Positions 47,830 through 58,192 are shown, counted from the stretch's first letter. The stretch is DNA of 61,318 nt from Welwitschia mirabilis (GCA_051453625.1 JBOZIK010000001.1:79870765-79932082), one strand, 5' to 3'. The notes: generated from the letters alone by a model not told the origin. Numbers and translations: made by a program.

Positions 47830-47904
47830 ACCTCCTTAGAAAAAAAGCTCTGTTAGCTCAAATCTCTAGTCCACATTGCTATCATAATAGGCTATTAAAG
47901 TGTT

Positions 47905-47942
47905 TTGATCCTAACTGTTGTGGGAATGATAGTGGGGATGAC
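47905..47942 (-). promoter_or_regulatory. 38-bp nested palindrome, LTR copy
   Basis: Ends GGATGAC on the plus strand; the first arm is TTGATCC. The centre reads TTGTGGGAATGA. Confidence 0.5.
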
Positions 47943-48179
47943 ATCCTTTAAAATCTTCTTCAGCAAAAGGAAATTAACCTTCTTCATCATTAATATTTCT
48001 CTTAAACATCAAGTACTATAATATGCCTGAAATACCTTCAAATATGCCAAGAATTATGTGTTTCTGTGATCATCCCATTGACTCTCCATAATTATCATAA
48101 TTACATCCAAACCTATATAAATGTCCTATAAAAGTACTTAAAATACACCATTAAATTCTTATGAATTGGTGTTATAGCA

Positions 48180-49480
48180 TAGCCTCTTGGTTTGCCTTGT
48201 CAATCTTTGATAAAGTAGGTAATCAAGTATATTATAAGCCAATTTAACTAAGATAACCAACAACTAGAAAAATGTAATTTTGAGTTTGATTTTTTACTAT
48301 GTAGGAATAGAGATCAAATGCTAATTAACTAATAAAAATATTAACTTATTCATAAACCCCCTATTAAATGCACAGTAATATAACAAATGAATGTCATATA
48401 CAAAAACTAATTGTAAAATGTAATAGTGATAGTTTAAAAAAGGACAATGTGTATGAATAATTTAAATAGTGATACTAAAACTGATGTGTAAAACTAAATA
48501 GTAAAAACTTAAAGTGATGCATATAAGTTAATTAGTGTTTTCTTTAAGGGATAAAGTACAAAGAGTAATTATAACTTTCTTTTCCTTATTCAAGATGTTT
48601 TAGATATTCTAAATCATAGCTGCAAAAAAACTTTGTGAGTGTGCTACTGTGATCTTACTAAATAAAGTCCATGAAATTTTATTTAATTAACATGAAATAA
48701 TATCCAAATAACTCATCATAAATATGTATCATGAAATCTCAAAAATGATCCTTTTAAATTTAAAAGTTTTACTCAATATCTTATAAGAAGCTCAAATAGT
48801 TAACTTGTTTCCTCCATAGGTAAAGTAAGATATCGTAAATTGCAATAGAGCTAAAAGGATAATTGTTGTCCTATATATCATGGAAAAAATAACCATGAAA
48901 TGATATTGATCAAATGAAATGTTAAAAAGATAGGAAAAAATAACAAAAGATGAAAGTAGTCAAGCATTAAAAAAGTAGGAAAAAATCAGGAAGAAGGTAA
49001 AAAGTGAAGAATTATCCTAAAAAACATGATCATGGTAAAAGATACTTATGAGAGCATAATAATGCATGAAGAAGAAGGAAGCAATGCTTAAAAGAACTCC
49101 TCAAACATACTTCAAACTTAATAAGCATGCAAGATTTAGTAAGTGGATGTATGCAAAGAAATAAAAAAACGATTAACATAAAACAAAAGAAACACATCAA
49201 TTAAAGTGAAATAAATAAATCAATTAAAGTACTAGAAGAAAAAAAATCCTCATAAATAAAAACTAAAAGTGAAAATAAAAAGATAACAAAGAAACTGCCA
49301 AATGATCAAGTCCTAATTATTGTGTATAAAAAGATATGTAAATAAATGTAAAAGTTTAAAATAAAGTAATAAAAACATAAAGGAAATGAACAACTATGAA
49401 AATGAAAAATTTTGTTTACCTACCCAAAATTCCAACCTAGTAAAGCCTTGAGTAGAAATCATAAAATGTTAGATTCTAAA
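48180..49480 (-). other. 3' non-coding region of a family A element
   Basis: Collinear with 54477-55770 over about 1.3 kb, ending in the shared phrase GTAGAAATCATAAAAT. No coding sequence. Homology between the two copies stops at about 49475, which marks the edge of this fragment. Confidence 0.5.
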
Positions 49481-49685
49481 TTTTAAAAAATCAAGACTTA
49501 AGTTTAAAACATTTTAAGGTTAATACTTCATGTTAAATCTTAGATGTTTTCCTTTATAGATAATAGTTCCATGATCATTATTTTGTTCTTTGGCCTTATT
49601 CACTTACTTGCTAATTTTACTCCTCAATTGCCTACTCAAGAAGTAGCTTAGTTTGTTGGCTCCTTGCTGCTCCCAACTTTTTCCT
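49481..49685. other. junction sequence, unassigned
   Basis: A short stretch between the 3' region and a primer-site-like sequence. Nothing recognised. Confidence 0.5.
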
Positions 49686-49704
49686 TCCCCGCCTGTAGTG
49701 CCAA
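49686..49704 (-). other. possible primer binding site
   Basis: The minus strand reads TTGGCACTACAGGCGGGGAA, close to TGGCGCCGTTGCCGGGGAA (tRNA-Asp type). TG at 49705 could be the LTR edge. Moderate match only. Confidence 0.5.
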
Positions 49705-49926
49705 TGAGTTATGGATTTTAAATTAAAATTATTTCGAATAGAGATGATTAATGTTTAAAGTTATTACTTTTGAAATTACTCTCATTTTTATGGAATATTT
49801 TTATTTGTCAAGCATAATTGTTATTTATTATTTTCCCAGTGTCTGATAAAGTAATGGAATGCCTACTATTTAGTCACACTCATTCATGATATTTTATCTT
49901 CACATGCATAGAATCTTTACTAGCTT

Positions 49927-50196
49927 TCACCACCTCAACTGATGCTCTTCATGATGTTTTATCCTCACACACATGAAATCTTTAACAACTTCCATTTTGT
50001 TCTCATATTTTTGTGACTCTTCGCATTCCACCAAAACTTTGTTATAAATAGGATCCTCCTTCTCCTTTTTCCTTACTTTTATTTTTGGAAAACCCTTTGC
50101 TTTTAAATCTTGAAGTCTAGAAAAGCCTTGGAGCCTTGCAATCTTCATGCGATTATGAGTTATTCTTAAAACTAGTATGGTATTGTGGTATTTCAT
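49927..50196 (-). other. unassigned 89-codon open frame
   Basis: A minus-strand frame rich in Lys, Glu and Arg (KVRKKEKEDP, ECEESQKYENKMEVV). It is longer than most chance frames in this AT-rich sequence and has a balanced composition, but no family is recognised and no promoter context is visible. It could be a gag or leader remnant of the surrounding LTR-like unit. Confidence 0.5.
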
Positions 50197-50344
50197 TCTT
50201 TTTTGTATGGTTCTATAGTATTTTCTCTAATCTCTTATATGATTCATGCACTTTATCTATTTCTTGTATGTTCTAAATGATTCTTGCATCCTTATACATG
50301 TCTTAAGTAAATCTTTTTCTTATGCATAAATGTCTTGGCTATGA

Positions 50345-50556
50345 TTTCTCTACTATGTTTAAAGTTTCGTTAAGTGACTGAATCATGCAGCTTAGGAGCT
50401 GGACCACCTGAAGGGCTCCTATTGGCCATAGGAGTGGCTGTCAATGATTAGGATGATTACTTGTCTAGCTATTGCATGAAATAATGTCTTGCGGCTTCAA
50501 GGGGTTATCCCACCTAAAGGGTTCCTATTGTCTATAGGAATGGTCCTCTAGACAAT
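50345..50556. repeat. 106-bp tandem dimer with internal hairpins
   Basis: Two units share CCACCTGAAGGG/CCACCTAAAGGG followed by a perfect or near-perfect hairpin: CTCCTAT TGGCC ATAGGAG at 50416-50434 and TTCCTAT TGTCT ATAGGAA at 50522-50540. The hairpins are 106 bp apart. Both arms changed together (C-G in one, T-A in the other), i.e. compensated. Confidence 0.5.
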
Positions 50557-51460
50557 GGGTAATTGACACCCCTCTAATAGGGAATACTATTCATTGAATA
50601 TTTGAGTTTACCAAGACTTGGATATTTGTACCTCGATTGTTGAATTTGATATGAGGTTTTGGTAATTCGATATACTTGTAAATTCCTTCTTATTCTTAAA
50701 TACCTTTTACCTAAAAACCTTGCCCTGGATCCTACTGGGAACTGTGAAGTATAGTTTTGATACCATGCCTGTTATGCAGGAAAAGCTTCGAGGAATGAAG
50801 TGGAGGGAAGTCTAAGCTTGGTGTTTATTATGGAATTATCTCATTTCTAGAAATAATTGCTTGTGTATTTCTGTAACTTTTGGAAATCTTAGTTGAAAAG
50901 ATAATGATTTGTGGACATTACATGACAGTAGATTAATAGTCTAATGCTATTTTTATTATGTGTGTCTCTTATGGGTTAAAAATACTTAATAGTTGATTGT
51001 AGATTTATGAATAACTTTCCTTAGTTTCATGTTATTGCAAGAAAACATGATATTTGACTAATTATTCTTGTACACATTCTTGAAGAATTTTTTATGTATT
51101 CTATTGTCTATTATTAGTGGAACATTTTACTATACAATCAAGATCTTATTTATTAGTGGAAAAGAAAAAGTTGAATAAGAATATCTGTTATTGTTCTTGA
51201 GAGGTATTACTAAGACATAGATACCCTTACCTTATAATAAGGATTATCTTAATAAAGAGAATAGGCCTTACTAAATTAAGAAGAAGGTCCATTTAACTTT
51301 CTACTTATACTCCTCTATTTCATAGTTTTAACCCTTATTACATGAAGCAAGGAAAATTTTTCCTATAATAGAGATTTATAAAATTTAATCTACTTAAGCA
51401 CTTGTTGTGCCATTGCAAGTGAACTTAATCATAAAACTAAAATTTTTAATTAAGAAGGGG

Positions 51461-51889
51461 AAATGTATGAGCAATATAATATAAGCATTGGTGGGTCTTA
51501 AGTTGGGTATTTTTACTATGGTCGATGGTCTTGCAGCACAATTTGAAAAGACTACATGTCAGATTTGAGGGTAGAGTGCGTATCACACAGACTTGAACCG
51601 TTGACCACCCAGCATCCATTAGTTAACTTGTACCATTAAATAACGATAGCAGCGCATGACAATACGCCGTCGAAGTCCTCCTGTAACAGCACCCATCTTC
51701 TGTCTTTCTACCAATGGAATTTAGCCAACGCACCCCTCCCTTTCCTCATAAATTGCGCCTCCTCTATATTAAGTTGGCCGATACTCTCACGTGAAGCTGC
51801 CCTCCACTTGCCCTCTAGCACCACTTCTCTGTTCGCCTGTAATCAACACTCGTAATCGCTCATATTTTACGCTGAAGTACTTTTAATTC
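51461..51889. other. GC-richer island with a possible SINE
   Basis: About 400 bp of noticeably higher GC, with several CpG sites kept (for example 51640-51680 and 51780-51860), so it is younger or less methylated than its surroundings. Apart from the SINE-like part no feature was recognised. Confidence 0.5.
51540..51660 (-). mobile_element. possible tRNA-derived SINE, minus strand
   Basis: The minus strand carries GGTTCAAGTCT (51589-51599), close to the RNA polymerase III B box GGTTCGANTCC, and upstream TGGTACAAGTT (51625-51635), a fair A box. The spacing of about 25 bp between them is short. The wording GGGTGGTCAACGGTTCAAG resembles plant SINE heads. Low confidence. Confidence 0.5.
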
Positions 51890-52080
51890 TTGATCCATTA
51901 ATTAGTATGATTGGTCCTCTTCCATGAGATAAGACAGGGGTGGAAGATTCTGGTTTCAAACCCTACCAATGTCATTTTGAAGACTAGCTATATGCCTCCC
52001 TTAAAATTTAACCTTTAAATAAATCATGGTCCTTTCTTATAATAAATAAAAGAGGGCTCTTATATAATAATTACTTTCTA
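51890..52080 (+). mobile_element. possible tRNA-derived SINE, plus strand
   Basis: A box TAGTATGATTGG at 51903-51914 and B box GGTTTCAAACC at 51952-51962, 37 bp apart, followed by CTACCAATGTC and a T/A-rich tail. The order and spacing fit a tRNA-derived SINE. End boundaries are uncertain and no target duplication was found. Confidence 0.5.
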
Positions 52081-52469
52081 TATTTTTCTTGAAAATTTAC
52101 CCTATCTAATCTTGCTTACCCTCATGCAAAGAGAAGATGTTAAAATATATTTAGATGCCAGTCCATTAAATTAAATATCATTGACTTATCAGTATAACTT
52201 AAAAGAGAGCTTGTTAACATGAAACCCTATTAATATATATGGGGGACCATCAATATTTTGTACCATTTTTAAACCATATCATTATGTACTTTATTCAATC
52301 CTATTAGATACCATCTCAGAAAATTACTAAGACTTAGTCATTTTTTTCCTTCTTTATATTTTAAATATGGTCATCTCTACTGTTAGATGACTTAATAGTT
52401 GGGATAATTCATTTGGGTATCAAAGCTAGAAGAAGCTTTTAAGTGTGAAAATTATTAGGGTATTACAAA
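52081..52469. other. AT-rich sequence, unassigned
   Basis: Nothing recognised between the SINE-like sequence and the copia fragment. Confidence 0.5.
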
Positions 52470-53376
52470 CTTATACACTTATCACTTTTGAACTTAGCCT
52501 TAAATTTATTTCTAATGAGTTGCCCTAAACTTATAAGATTGTAATGTGCATCTAGAACATAAAAGACATCATGAATTGTAAAATTCTCATCTTCATGATT
52601 TTTAACCAACAGAATACCATGTCCCTTGATTTCGCAAGAGGAACCATTACCAAAATGGATAGCACCAAGATCTTCTACAACAAAATATTAAAAAAGTTTC
52701 TTTTGATAGGTAATGTGCATGGAAAAACCACTTTCAGTGTACTAGGAGGTTGCTTTTCTAGAGGAGGAAATCAGGGGTAACTAGGTTTCTATCATAAAGC
52801 CTTCTACTTCAATCTCATCTTCTTGATTGGTTTCTATTTTTTATTCAATCCCAAGTTGCTTAGAGGATGATGCTTGTTTTACTATGTTATCTCTATGGAA
52901 ATCACTTGTCCTTTTCTTCCTACAATCTTTAATGAGATGGCCTCTCTTATGTTAATAGCAGCATTCTCGAGTTTCTTTTCATTGGGATGAATCATATTGA
53001 GAGGTTTTTCTATGACTTCCTTATCCTTGACCTTGCTTTTGTCTTGTCCTCTTCATTGGCCTTTACCTCTTCCTATGCTATAGTATTAGCCTTTGCCTAT
53101 TCCTCTAGGAAATCCTCAAGGCAGTCGGGTTTTCATCCTCATCTTCCTTAAGGCTGTACTCATATTGTACTAGTCTTCAAGAGAGTTCTTTAAGGAAAAG
53201 GGTTTTCAAATCCAATACATTGTGAAGGGTGATGACAATAGGTTTGAATGGATTTGTCAAGGATCTTAGAATCTTGAGGGCAACATCATTACTTTTGATT
53301 TTAGAATCTGAGTCTTGCATTTTATTAACTATATCCTTAACTATCTAGGTGTAGTATTACACATTCTCATTATCTT
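52470..53376 (-). pseudogene. Ty1/copia gag to protease fragment
   Basis: Minus-strand reading in order. Gag middle with VALKILRSLTNPFKPIVITL and LKTLFLKELS (about 53160-53310). Then an Arg/Lys-rich stretch and a CCHC-type knuckle, C-C-Y-x-H-K-R-G-H-L-I-K-D-C (about 52920-52965). A DEIEVEGFMIET linker follows. Last is the copia protease with TESGFSMHITYQKKLF, IHFGNGSSCEIKGHGILLV and FYVLDAHYNLISLGQL (52490-52740). The protease active site, normally D-S-G-A, reads E-S-G-F. Integrase, RT and RNase H are absent; the fragment ends near 52470 and a gap cuts its 5' side. The frame is less decayed than the gypsy copies. Confidence 0.5.
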
Positions 53377-53476
53377 NNNNNNNNNNNNNNNNNNNNNNNN
53401 NNNNNNNNNNNNNNNNNNNNNNNNNNNNNNNNNNNNNNNNNNNNNNNNNNNNNNNNNNNNNNNNNNNNNNNNNNNN
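53377..53476. other. assembly gap, 100 N
   Basis: Gap between the copia fragment and a family A LTR; the junction of the two is hidden. Confidence 0.5.
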
Positions 53477-53980
53477 TATGAGATATACCAAAGAGAAGAT
53501 GGAATATAATATGGAATGAAAATGAAATAATAATGCAAATCTAAACTAACCAAGGTCAACATTAACAAAGATTGCCCTTATGATCTAAATAAATCACAAA
53601 GTTTTTACTTAACCTATGAACAACTTAAAGCATAAGGGACATACATAGAATTTAAATTAAAAAGAGTAATTGTATTGATTCATAAAACTTTACATCCACT
53701 TACAACAAAATAGTAGCACCTCAATGGAATAGACTTAGCCTAACACTAAGGAAACTCCTTTCTGTAGCTACTAGATGGATCTTTTGTCCTTCAATCTTCT
53801 ATTACAAGCATACCAGGTACAAAAGATCAATTAGAAGTAAGGACAAGAGGGGTTATTTATAGTTTTACATTGAAAGTTCTAGAGCCATAATGCTACAATT
53901 TAGAGAAGAAAACCTATTAGCCTAAGTGAGGCACATGACCCCATTACAACATAATTCTGTCTCACTTATATAAAATAGTT

Positions 53981-54018
53981 AGCATCTTGATTATCGTGGG
54001 GATGACACTGGGGATAAG
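53981..54018 (-). promoter_or_regulatory. 38-bp nested palindrome, LTR copy
   Basis: Module with ATCGTGGGGATGACA in the centre and decayed outer arms; 109 bp before the next module. Confidence 0.5.
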
Positions 54019-54089
54019 CCATATAATAATAGATAATTAATCAGCTTCTAGCTCTATATCTGACTCCATAATTGATTTCCAAATGTATC

Positions 54090-54127
54090 ATCATCCCTCA
54101 TGTTATGAGGATGATAATGGAGATGAC
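54090..54127 (-). promoter_or_regulatory. 38-bp nested palindrome, LTR copy
   Basis: Outer arms ATCATCC and AGATGAC; centre ATGTTATGAGGATGATA. Confidence 0.5.
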
Positions 54128-54202
54128 ACCTCCTTAGAAAAGGTACTTCATGGACTCTAATCTCTAATCCAAATCATTATTGTAATAGGCCAATACAATT
54201 TT

Positions 54203-54240
54203 GTCATCTCATTTGTCATGGGGATGATAGTGGGGATGAC
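54203..54240 (-). promoter_or_regulatory. 38-bp nested palindrome, LTR copy
   Basis: Outer arms GTCATCT and GGATGAC; inner TGTCATG/GGATGATA. Exactly 113 bp after the previous start, the same distance as in the sister LTR at 47792-47905. Confidence 0.5.
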
Positions 54241-54476
54241 ACTCTTCTAAAGATTTCCAAGTAAAGAAAATCAGCTGCCTTCATCATTAATCTTCCCCTA
54301 ATATACGAAGTATCAAAACATGCCTGAAATACCTCTAATTATACCAACAATTACATGTTTTTATGATTAATTCATTAACTCTTCATAATTATTAGAATTT
54401 CATTCAAACCTATATAAATGTCCTACAAAAGTACTCCAAATACACCATCATATTCCTAACAATTAGCATTATAACA

Positions 54477-56286
54477 TAGCCTTCTACTTAGCCTTATTAG
54501 TCCCTAACAATGTAAGTGATCAACTATATTGTGAGCCAATTTGACTAAGATACTCAACAACTAGAAAACTGGAATTGAGTTTAATTTTATCATGTAAGAA
54601 TAGATTAAAAAAATACATTAACTAATATAATTATTGACATATTCATAATCCCCCTACTTAAACACATCATGGTAGAATGAATGAATGTCATACACATAAA
54701 TAATCATAAAATGTAACAATGATAGTTTAGAAAATAATAATGTGTATAAATTATTTGATAGAGTAATGCTGAAACTAATGTATAAACTTACAATAATAAA
54801 GTATAAGAGTAATTATAACATTATTTTCTTTTAGATGATCTAAAACATAGTTGTTAAAAATTCAATAAGTGTGCTACTATGCTTCTGCTAAATAAAGTTT
54901 ATGAAATTTATTCAAGTAACACGAAATTATATCTAAATAACTCATCATAAATATGTATCGTGAAAGTTTAAAATGATACTTTTAAATTTAAAATTATAAA
55001 TTTTGGCTTAATATCTCAAAAAAAAGCTCAAAGAGATGTCTTATCCCTTCCCCGCGCCGCCCCCCCCCGGCCCCCCCCCCCCCCAAAAGGTAAAGCAAGA
55101 CATCCCGATTTGCATAAAGTAAAAAAGAATAACTATCATTCTATCTATTGTGGGGATGATAAAAATGAAATAACAATGTTTAAATGAGATTTTTCGGATA
55201 GATTAGGAAAACTCCAAAAAATTCTAACAGCAAGTAAGTAGTGGAAAAGTAGCTAAAAAACAAAAGGAAGATAGAAAGTAAAGAAGAATCTTAAAAAACA
55301 TGACTATGGGGAAAGAGACTTATGAAACCATAATAATTCATTTAGTAGAAGAAAGTAATTCTCAAAAGTAATTCTCAAATGTATCCCAAACTCCATGAGT
55401 ATTCAAAATCTATAAGTGGATATATGCAAAACCAAAAGTAAGAGAAAGGAAAATACATTATCATAAAACAAAAGGAACACAACAATAAAAGTGAAAGGAG
55501 TGCATCAAATAAAAATTCTTAAAAGAAAAACAACCCTTATAAAAAATGATTAGTGAAAATAAAAAGGCAACTAGAAAACTACCAAATGAGCAGTTCCTTA
55601 ATTATTATGTAAAAAATGATATGGCAATGACTTTGAAAATTCCAAACAAAACAACCAAGGTAAAATATAATGAAAATGGACAATTAGGAACATGAAGAAA
55701 ATTGCTTGCCTATCTAAAATTCCACCCTAGCAAAGTCCCTTGGTAGAAATCATAAAATTACCTAATAATGATACATGATATAATGTAAAAATCCATAAAA
55801 TTTCATTTGAATATGTAATGATTATAATGATTTCAAGTATGTCTAATGTTATTAAACAATAAATGATAAGATAAGAAGATGTTAAAATAGGAACTTATAA
55901 GCTATCATCTCAAAACAATACTAGGATCCAAAAACGTAGAGTGATATGTGTAAGTACTATAAATAAGTAAATAAAAGAACGCTAGAAAATAAGCAATGCC
56001 TCTGATAACTCCAAGAACATCACTGATCTCATAGATCTAAGTATTAATTTAGTCAACCATGATGAGGGGATGCAACCATTGTCAGATGAGTAATGACTTA
56101 CACATGATGGCCAATTAACCCCCCAATGGAGTTTCCACAGTTATCATATCACACTATCAAAGGTGATTCTCAAGAATACTTACCCCAGTGTGCTTACTAT
56201 AGGACATTATGGGGATCATGTTTTGAGATATAACATGAAAGAGCATGGTCTATATTTATGTTCTTACATTGTCTTTCATTTCTCTC
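54477..56286 (-). other. 3' non-coding region of a family A element
   Basis: Collinear with 48180-49480 up to about 55770 and then with the conserved block of the plus-strand copies: 56040-56240 is the reverse complement of the block at 10945-11110. A poly-C tract interrupts it at 55050-55084. No coding sequence; the body of this element is cut by the gap at 56287. Confidence 0.5.
55050..55084. other. anomalous C/G homopolymer tract
   Basis: A 35-base run made only of C and G, mostly C, in a region of about 70 percent AT. The sister copy near 48820 has no such tract at this position. Probably a sequencing or assembly error. Confidence 0.5.
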
Positions 56287-56386
56287 NNNNNNNNNNNNNN
56301 NNNNNNNNNNNNNNNNNNNNNNNNNNNNNNNNNNNNNNNNNNNNNNNNNNNNNNNNNNNNNNNNNNNNNNNNNNNNNNNNNNNNNN
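56287..56386. other. assembly gap, 100 N
   Basis: Gap between a minus-strand 3' region and a plus-strand polypurine tract, so the switch of orientation is hidden. Confidence 0.5.
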
Positions 56387-56413
56387 GGACTGACAAGGCT
56401 AAGTAGGGGGCTA
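56387..56413 (+). other. polypurine tract in front of an LTR
   Basis: GGACTGACAAGGCTAAG then TAGGGGGCTA, the family A sequence that ends a 3' region. Its presence means the following LTR was also the 3' LTR of an element whose body lies in or before the gap. Confidence 0.5.
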
Positions 56414-56651
56414 TATTGTGATGCCAATTTGTTGGAATTTGATGGTGTATTTTGAGTATTTTTGCAAGACATTCATACAGGTTTTTGTTACAATACTGAT
56501 AGCTATGAAAACATGATAAGATAATCAGTGAAACATGTGATATCTAGCATTTCTAGCAATTTCATGGGCCTATTCTGATACTGCAAAATTGGAAGATGGA
56601 CTATATGAGGTAGAGACTGAATCACCTTAGAGAAAGGAACAAAAGAAAACC

Positions 56652-56689
56652 GTCGTCCCAATAGTTGTCCCCACGACATATAGGACGAC
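56652..56689 (+). promoter_or_regulatory. 38-bp nested palindrome, LTR copy
   Basis: Outer arms GTCGTCC and GGACGAC are perfect complements; the inner pair is GTTGT/ACGAC around CCCC. Best preserved example together with the next one. Confidence 0.5.
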
Positions 56690-56757
56690 CATACTGCTAA
56701 TGTGGACATAAGCCTACAGCGCTGACAATAGCACATGGGGGACATGTTAACATGGGC

Positions 56758-56796
56758 ATCATCCACATAATCGTCCAGACGACCTAACAGGACGAT
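56758..56796 (+). promoter_or_regulatory. 39-bp nested palindrome, LTR copy
   Basis: Outer arms ATCATCC and GGACGAT; inner arms TCGTC and GACGA, perfect complements around CA. Starts 106 bp after the previous module. Confidence 0.5.
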
Positions 56797-56872
56797 AGCA
56801 TCGGGATTATGCACAGGCAATCCACAGGATGGATGACAGCACATGGCACACTGCCCAAGCTATTAAGGCGGC

Positions 56873-56910
56873 GTCATCTCTTATGTTATGTGGACAACGT
56901 ATAAGATGAC
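56873..56910 (+). promoter_or_regulatory. 38-bp nested palindrome, LTR copy
   Basis: Outer arms GTCATCT and AGATGAC are perfect complements, with a T/A pair replacing C/G on both sides relative to its neighbours, a compensated change. Starts 115 bp after the previous module. Confidence 0.5.
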
Positions 56911-57030
56911 AACTATTTTTACACTACAGCAATAAATTCTATTGTAAATAGGGTCAGATGACTCATGTGAATTATTAGGGTTTCTATTTCTAATCTTTAG
57001 GGTTTGCCTCCAAATCCCTCTTTTGAAAAT

Positions 57031-57038
57031 CTATAAAT
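57031..57038 (+). promoter_or_regulatory. LTR TATA box
   Basis: AATCTATAAATACC, 121 bp downstream of the last palindrome; transcription would start shortly after. Confidence 0.5.
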
Positions 57039-57816
57039 ACCTTTATCCTCCTTTATTTCCCTTTCATCTATTATATCCAATACTTATGACAGAAGCTTGA
57101 AGGGTGAGAGATCCATCCTATATTGCAGAAAGGCATCTCCTTGGTGTCAGGCTATGTCCCTCTCATTGAGGTGCTGTTGTTCTTATTTGTAAGTTGACAT
57201 TGTTCTAATTTTTACTTGAATTAATATAATCTTTTCTTTCATCTTATTATTGTAAATCTCTCTTATGGTTTAAGTTGATCTTAGTTAAGTGACAAAGCTT
57301 GGGTTTATTTAGATCATAAGGGCAACCTTTGTGAAGGTTGACCTTGTTTAGTAGAATAGATTTGCATTGTCTATTTCTTTCTTCTCATATCACATTTCAA
57401 AGTTCTACTTGAATTTATCTCATAGTCTATATTGATTAAGAATTAGTAAATACTCTTCTTCTTTAATATAAGTTATAGAGAAGTGGTCTTTGTGAAAGAA
57501 AGACTAAAGATTTAAGTAGGATCCATTCTCACTCGCATTCCTTTTCAATTGCATTTGCATTCCATTTCCATTCACTAGCATTTCATTTTCATTTAAACTT
57601 TGCATTTGATTAAATCATTTTCTTTCAGTTTCTCTAAAGATAAAAGAACAAAAATAAATTGGCGAAATTAATTCTCTAACTCTAAGCCTAGTGCCTTCAT
57701 TGGATTATGACATTTGTGTAAAATTCCATCTATACTAGAGTGTGTTTTCTATAATTTATATGATCTACATATTATTAAGGGATTTTCAAATTACATAAAT
57801 TCACAGCGCAAAATTT

Positions 57817-57833
57817 TGGCACCTTTATTGGTG
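57817..57833 (+). other. family A primer binding site
   Basis: TGGCACCTTTATTGGTG followed by AAGGCTGCAAGG. The model TGGCGCCGTTGCCGGGG is the complement of the tRNA-Asp 3' end. Most of its differences are C-to-T or G-to-A type; G-to-T changes also occur. Confidence 0.5.
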
Positions 57834-57997
57834 AAGGCTGCAAGGATCTAAGAGGATTGTCACTAATCAAGTAAGTATCTTGAATTTGTTTTCTATTCAG
57901 ATTATTTATTTTAAATTATTAATATACTCTTCTAGTTTAAGTTAAAGTAGGTCGAATTCTATAACTTAAATTTCTACATCTTCTTTTTTATTTCTCT

Positions 57998-58036
57998 ATC
58001 ATCTTCCCTGTTATCCTCATGACATAGGTGGATGAT
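57998..58036 (+). promoter_or_regulatory. 39-bp nested palindrome, leader copy
   Basis: Outer arms ATCATCT and GGATGAT, inner TTATC and CATGACA wording as in the LTR modules. Confidence 0.5.
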
Positions 58037-58098
58037 AGTTTGAAAATTTAATACATTTACATATTTTCGCATTTTTCTTTTCCATAAATAAATTTTCT

Positions 58099-58137
58099 GT
58101 CATCTTATCTGTCGTCCCCACAATAATTCATGATGAC
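58099..58137 (+). promoter_or_regulatory. 39-bp nested palindrome, leader copy
   Basis: Outer arms GTCATCT and TGATGAC; the inner part has TGTCGTCCCCACA. Confidence 0.5.
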
Positions 58138-58192
58138 ATTTCTCTGTTTTTTTTAAGTTTTTATAATTCCGGATTTTTTGTTTACTACTACC

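Larger units (their letters stand above)
46851..48179 (-). repeat. family A LTR, minus strand
   Basis: Begins TGCTATAACACC at 48179 on the minus strand after the tract AAGAGGCTA and ends TTTACA at 46851, followed by TGGCAAT, possibly a remnant primer site. Palindromes are at 47692-47729, 47792-47829 and 47905-47942. The TATA box lies at 47574-47581 and the R segment with CTTGGTGTTGGAC at about 47455-47475. Homologous to 53477-54476. 1329 bp. Confidence 0.5.
49705..51460. repeat. LTR-like segment with a dimeric hairpin repeat
   Basis: A more GC-rich segment with mixed composition, unlike the family A LTRs. It includes a 106-bp dimer with hairpins (50345-50556) and phrases such as GGATCCTACTGGGAACTGTG (50729-50748) and TTCGAGGAATGAAGTGGAGG (50788-50807) that recall LTRs of other plant gypsy lineages. 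It ends with a purine run AAGAAGGGGAAATG (51453-51466). A 89-codon Lys/Glu-rich minus-strand frame (49927-50196) lies inside and matches nothing I know. Boundaries are guesses. Confidence 0.5.
53477..54476 (-). repeat. family A LTR, minus strand, one end in a gap
   Basis: Starts TGTTATAATGCT at 54476 on the minus strand after the tract AAGTAGAAGGCTA and runs into the gap. Collinear with 47200-48179. Palindromes are at 53981-54018, 54090-54127 and 54203-54240. The TATA box CTATAAATAA lies at about 53853-53862, and the R segment at about 53720-53760. Confidence 0.5.
56414..57810 (+). repeat. family A LTR (5' LTR of the last element)
   Basis: Starts TATTGTGATGCCAATT and ends CACAGCGCA, six bases before the primer site. 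U3 is GC-richer than its neighbours and holds palindromes at 56652-56689, 56758-56796 and 56873-56910. TATA box CTATAAAT is at 57031-57038, the R segment CTTGGTGTCAGGC at 57142-57154, and the CATT-rich stretch at 57530-57600. It retains more CpG than other copies, so it is one of the younger ones. About 1397 bp. Confidence 0.5.

Noticed and set aside
51589-51635. A tRNA gene on the minus strand
   Set aside because: Only box-like motifs are present; no acceptor stem or anticodon arm can be drawn.
56503-56844. 113-codon minus-strand frame beginning MCCHPSCGLP
   Set aside because: It covers the palindromes of the LTR at 56414 and is antisense to U3; same explanation as above.
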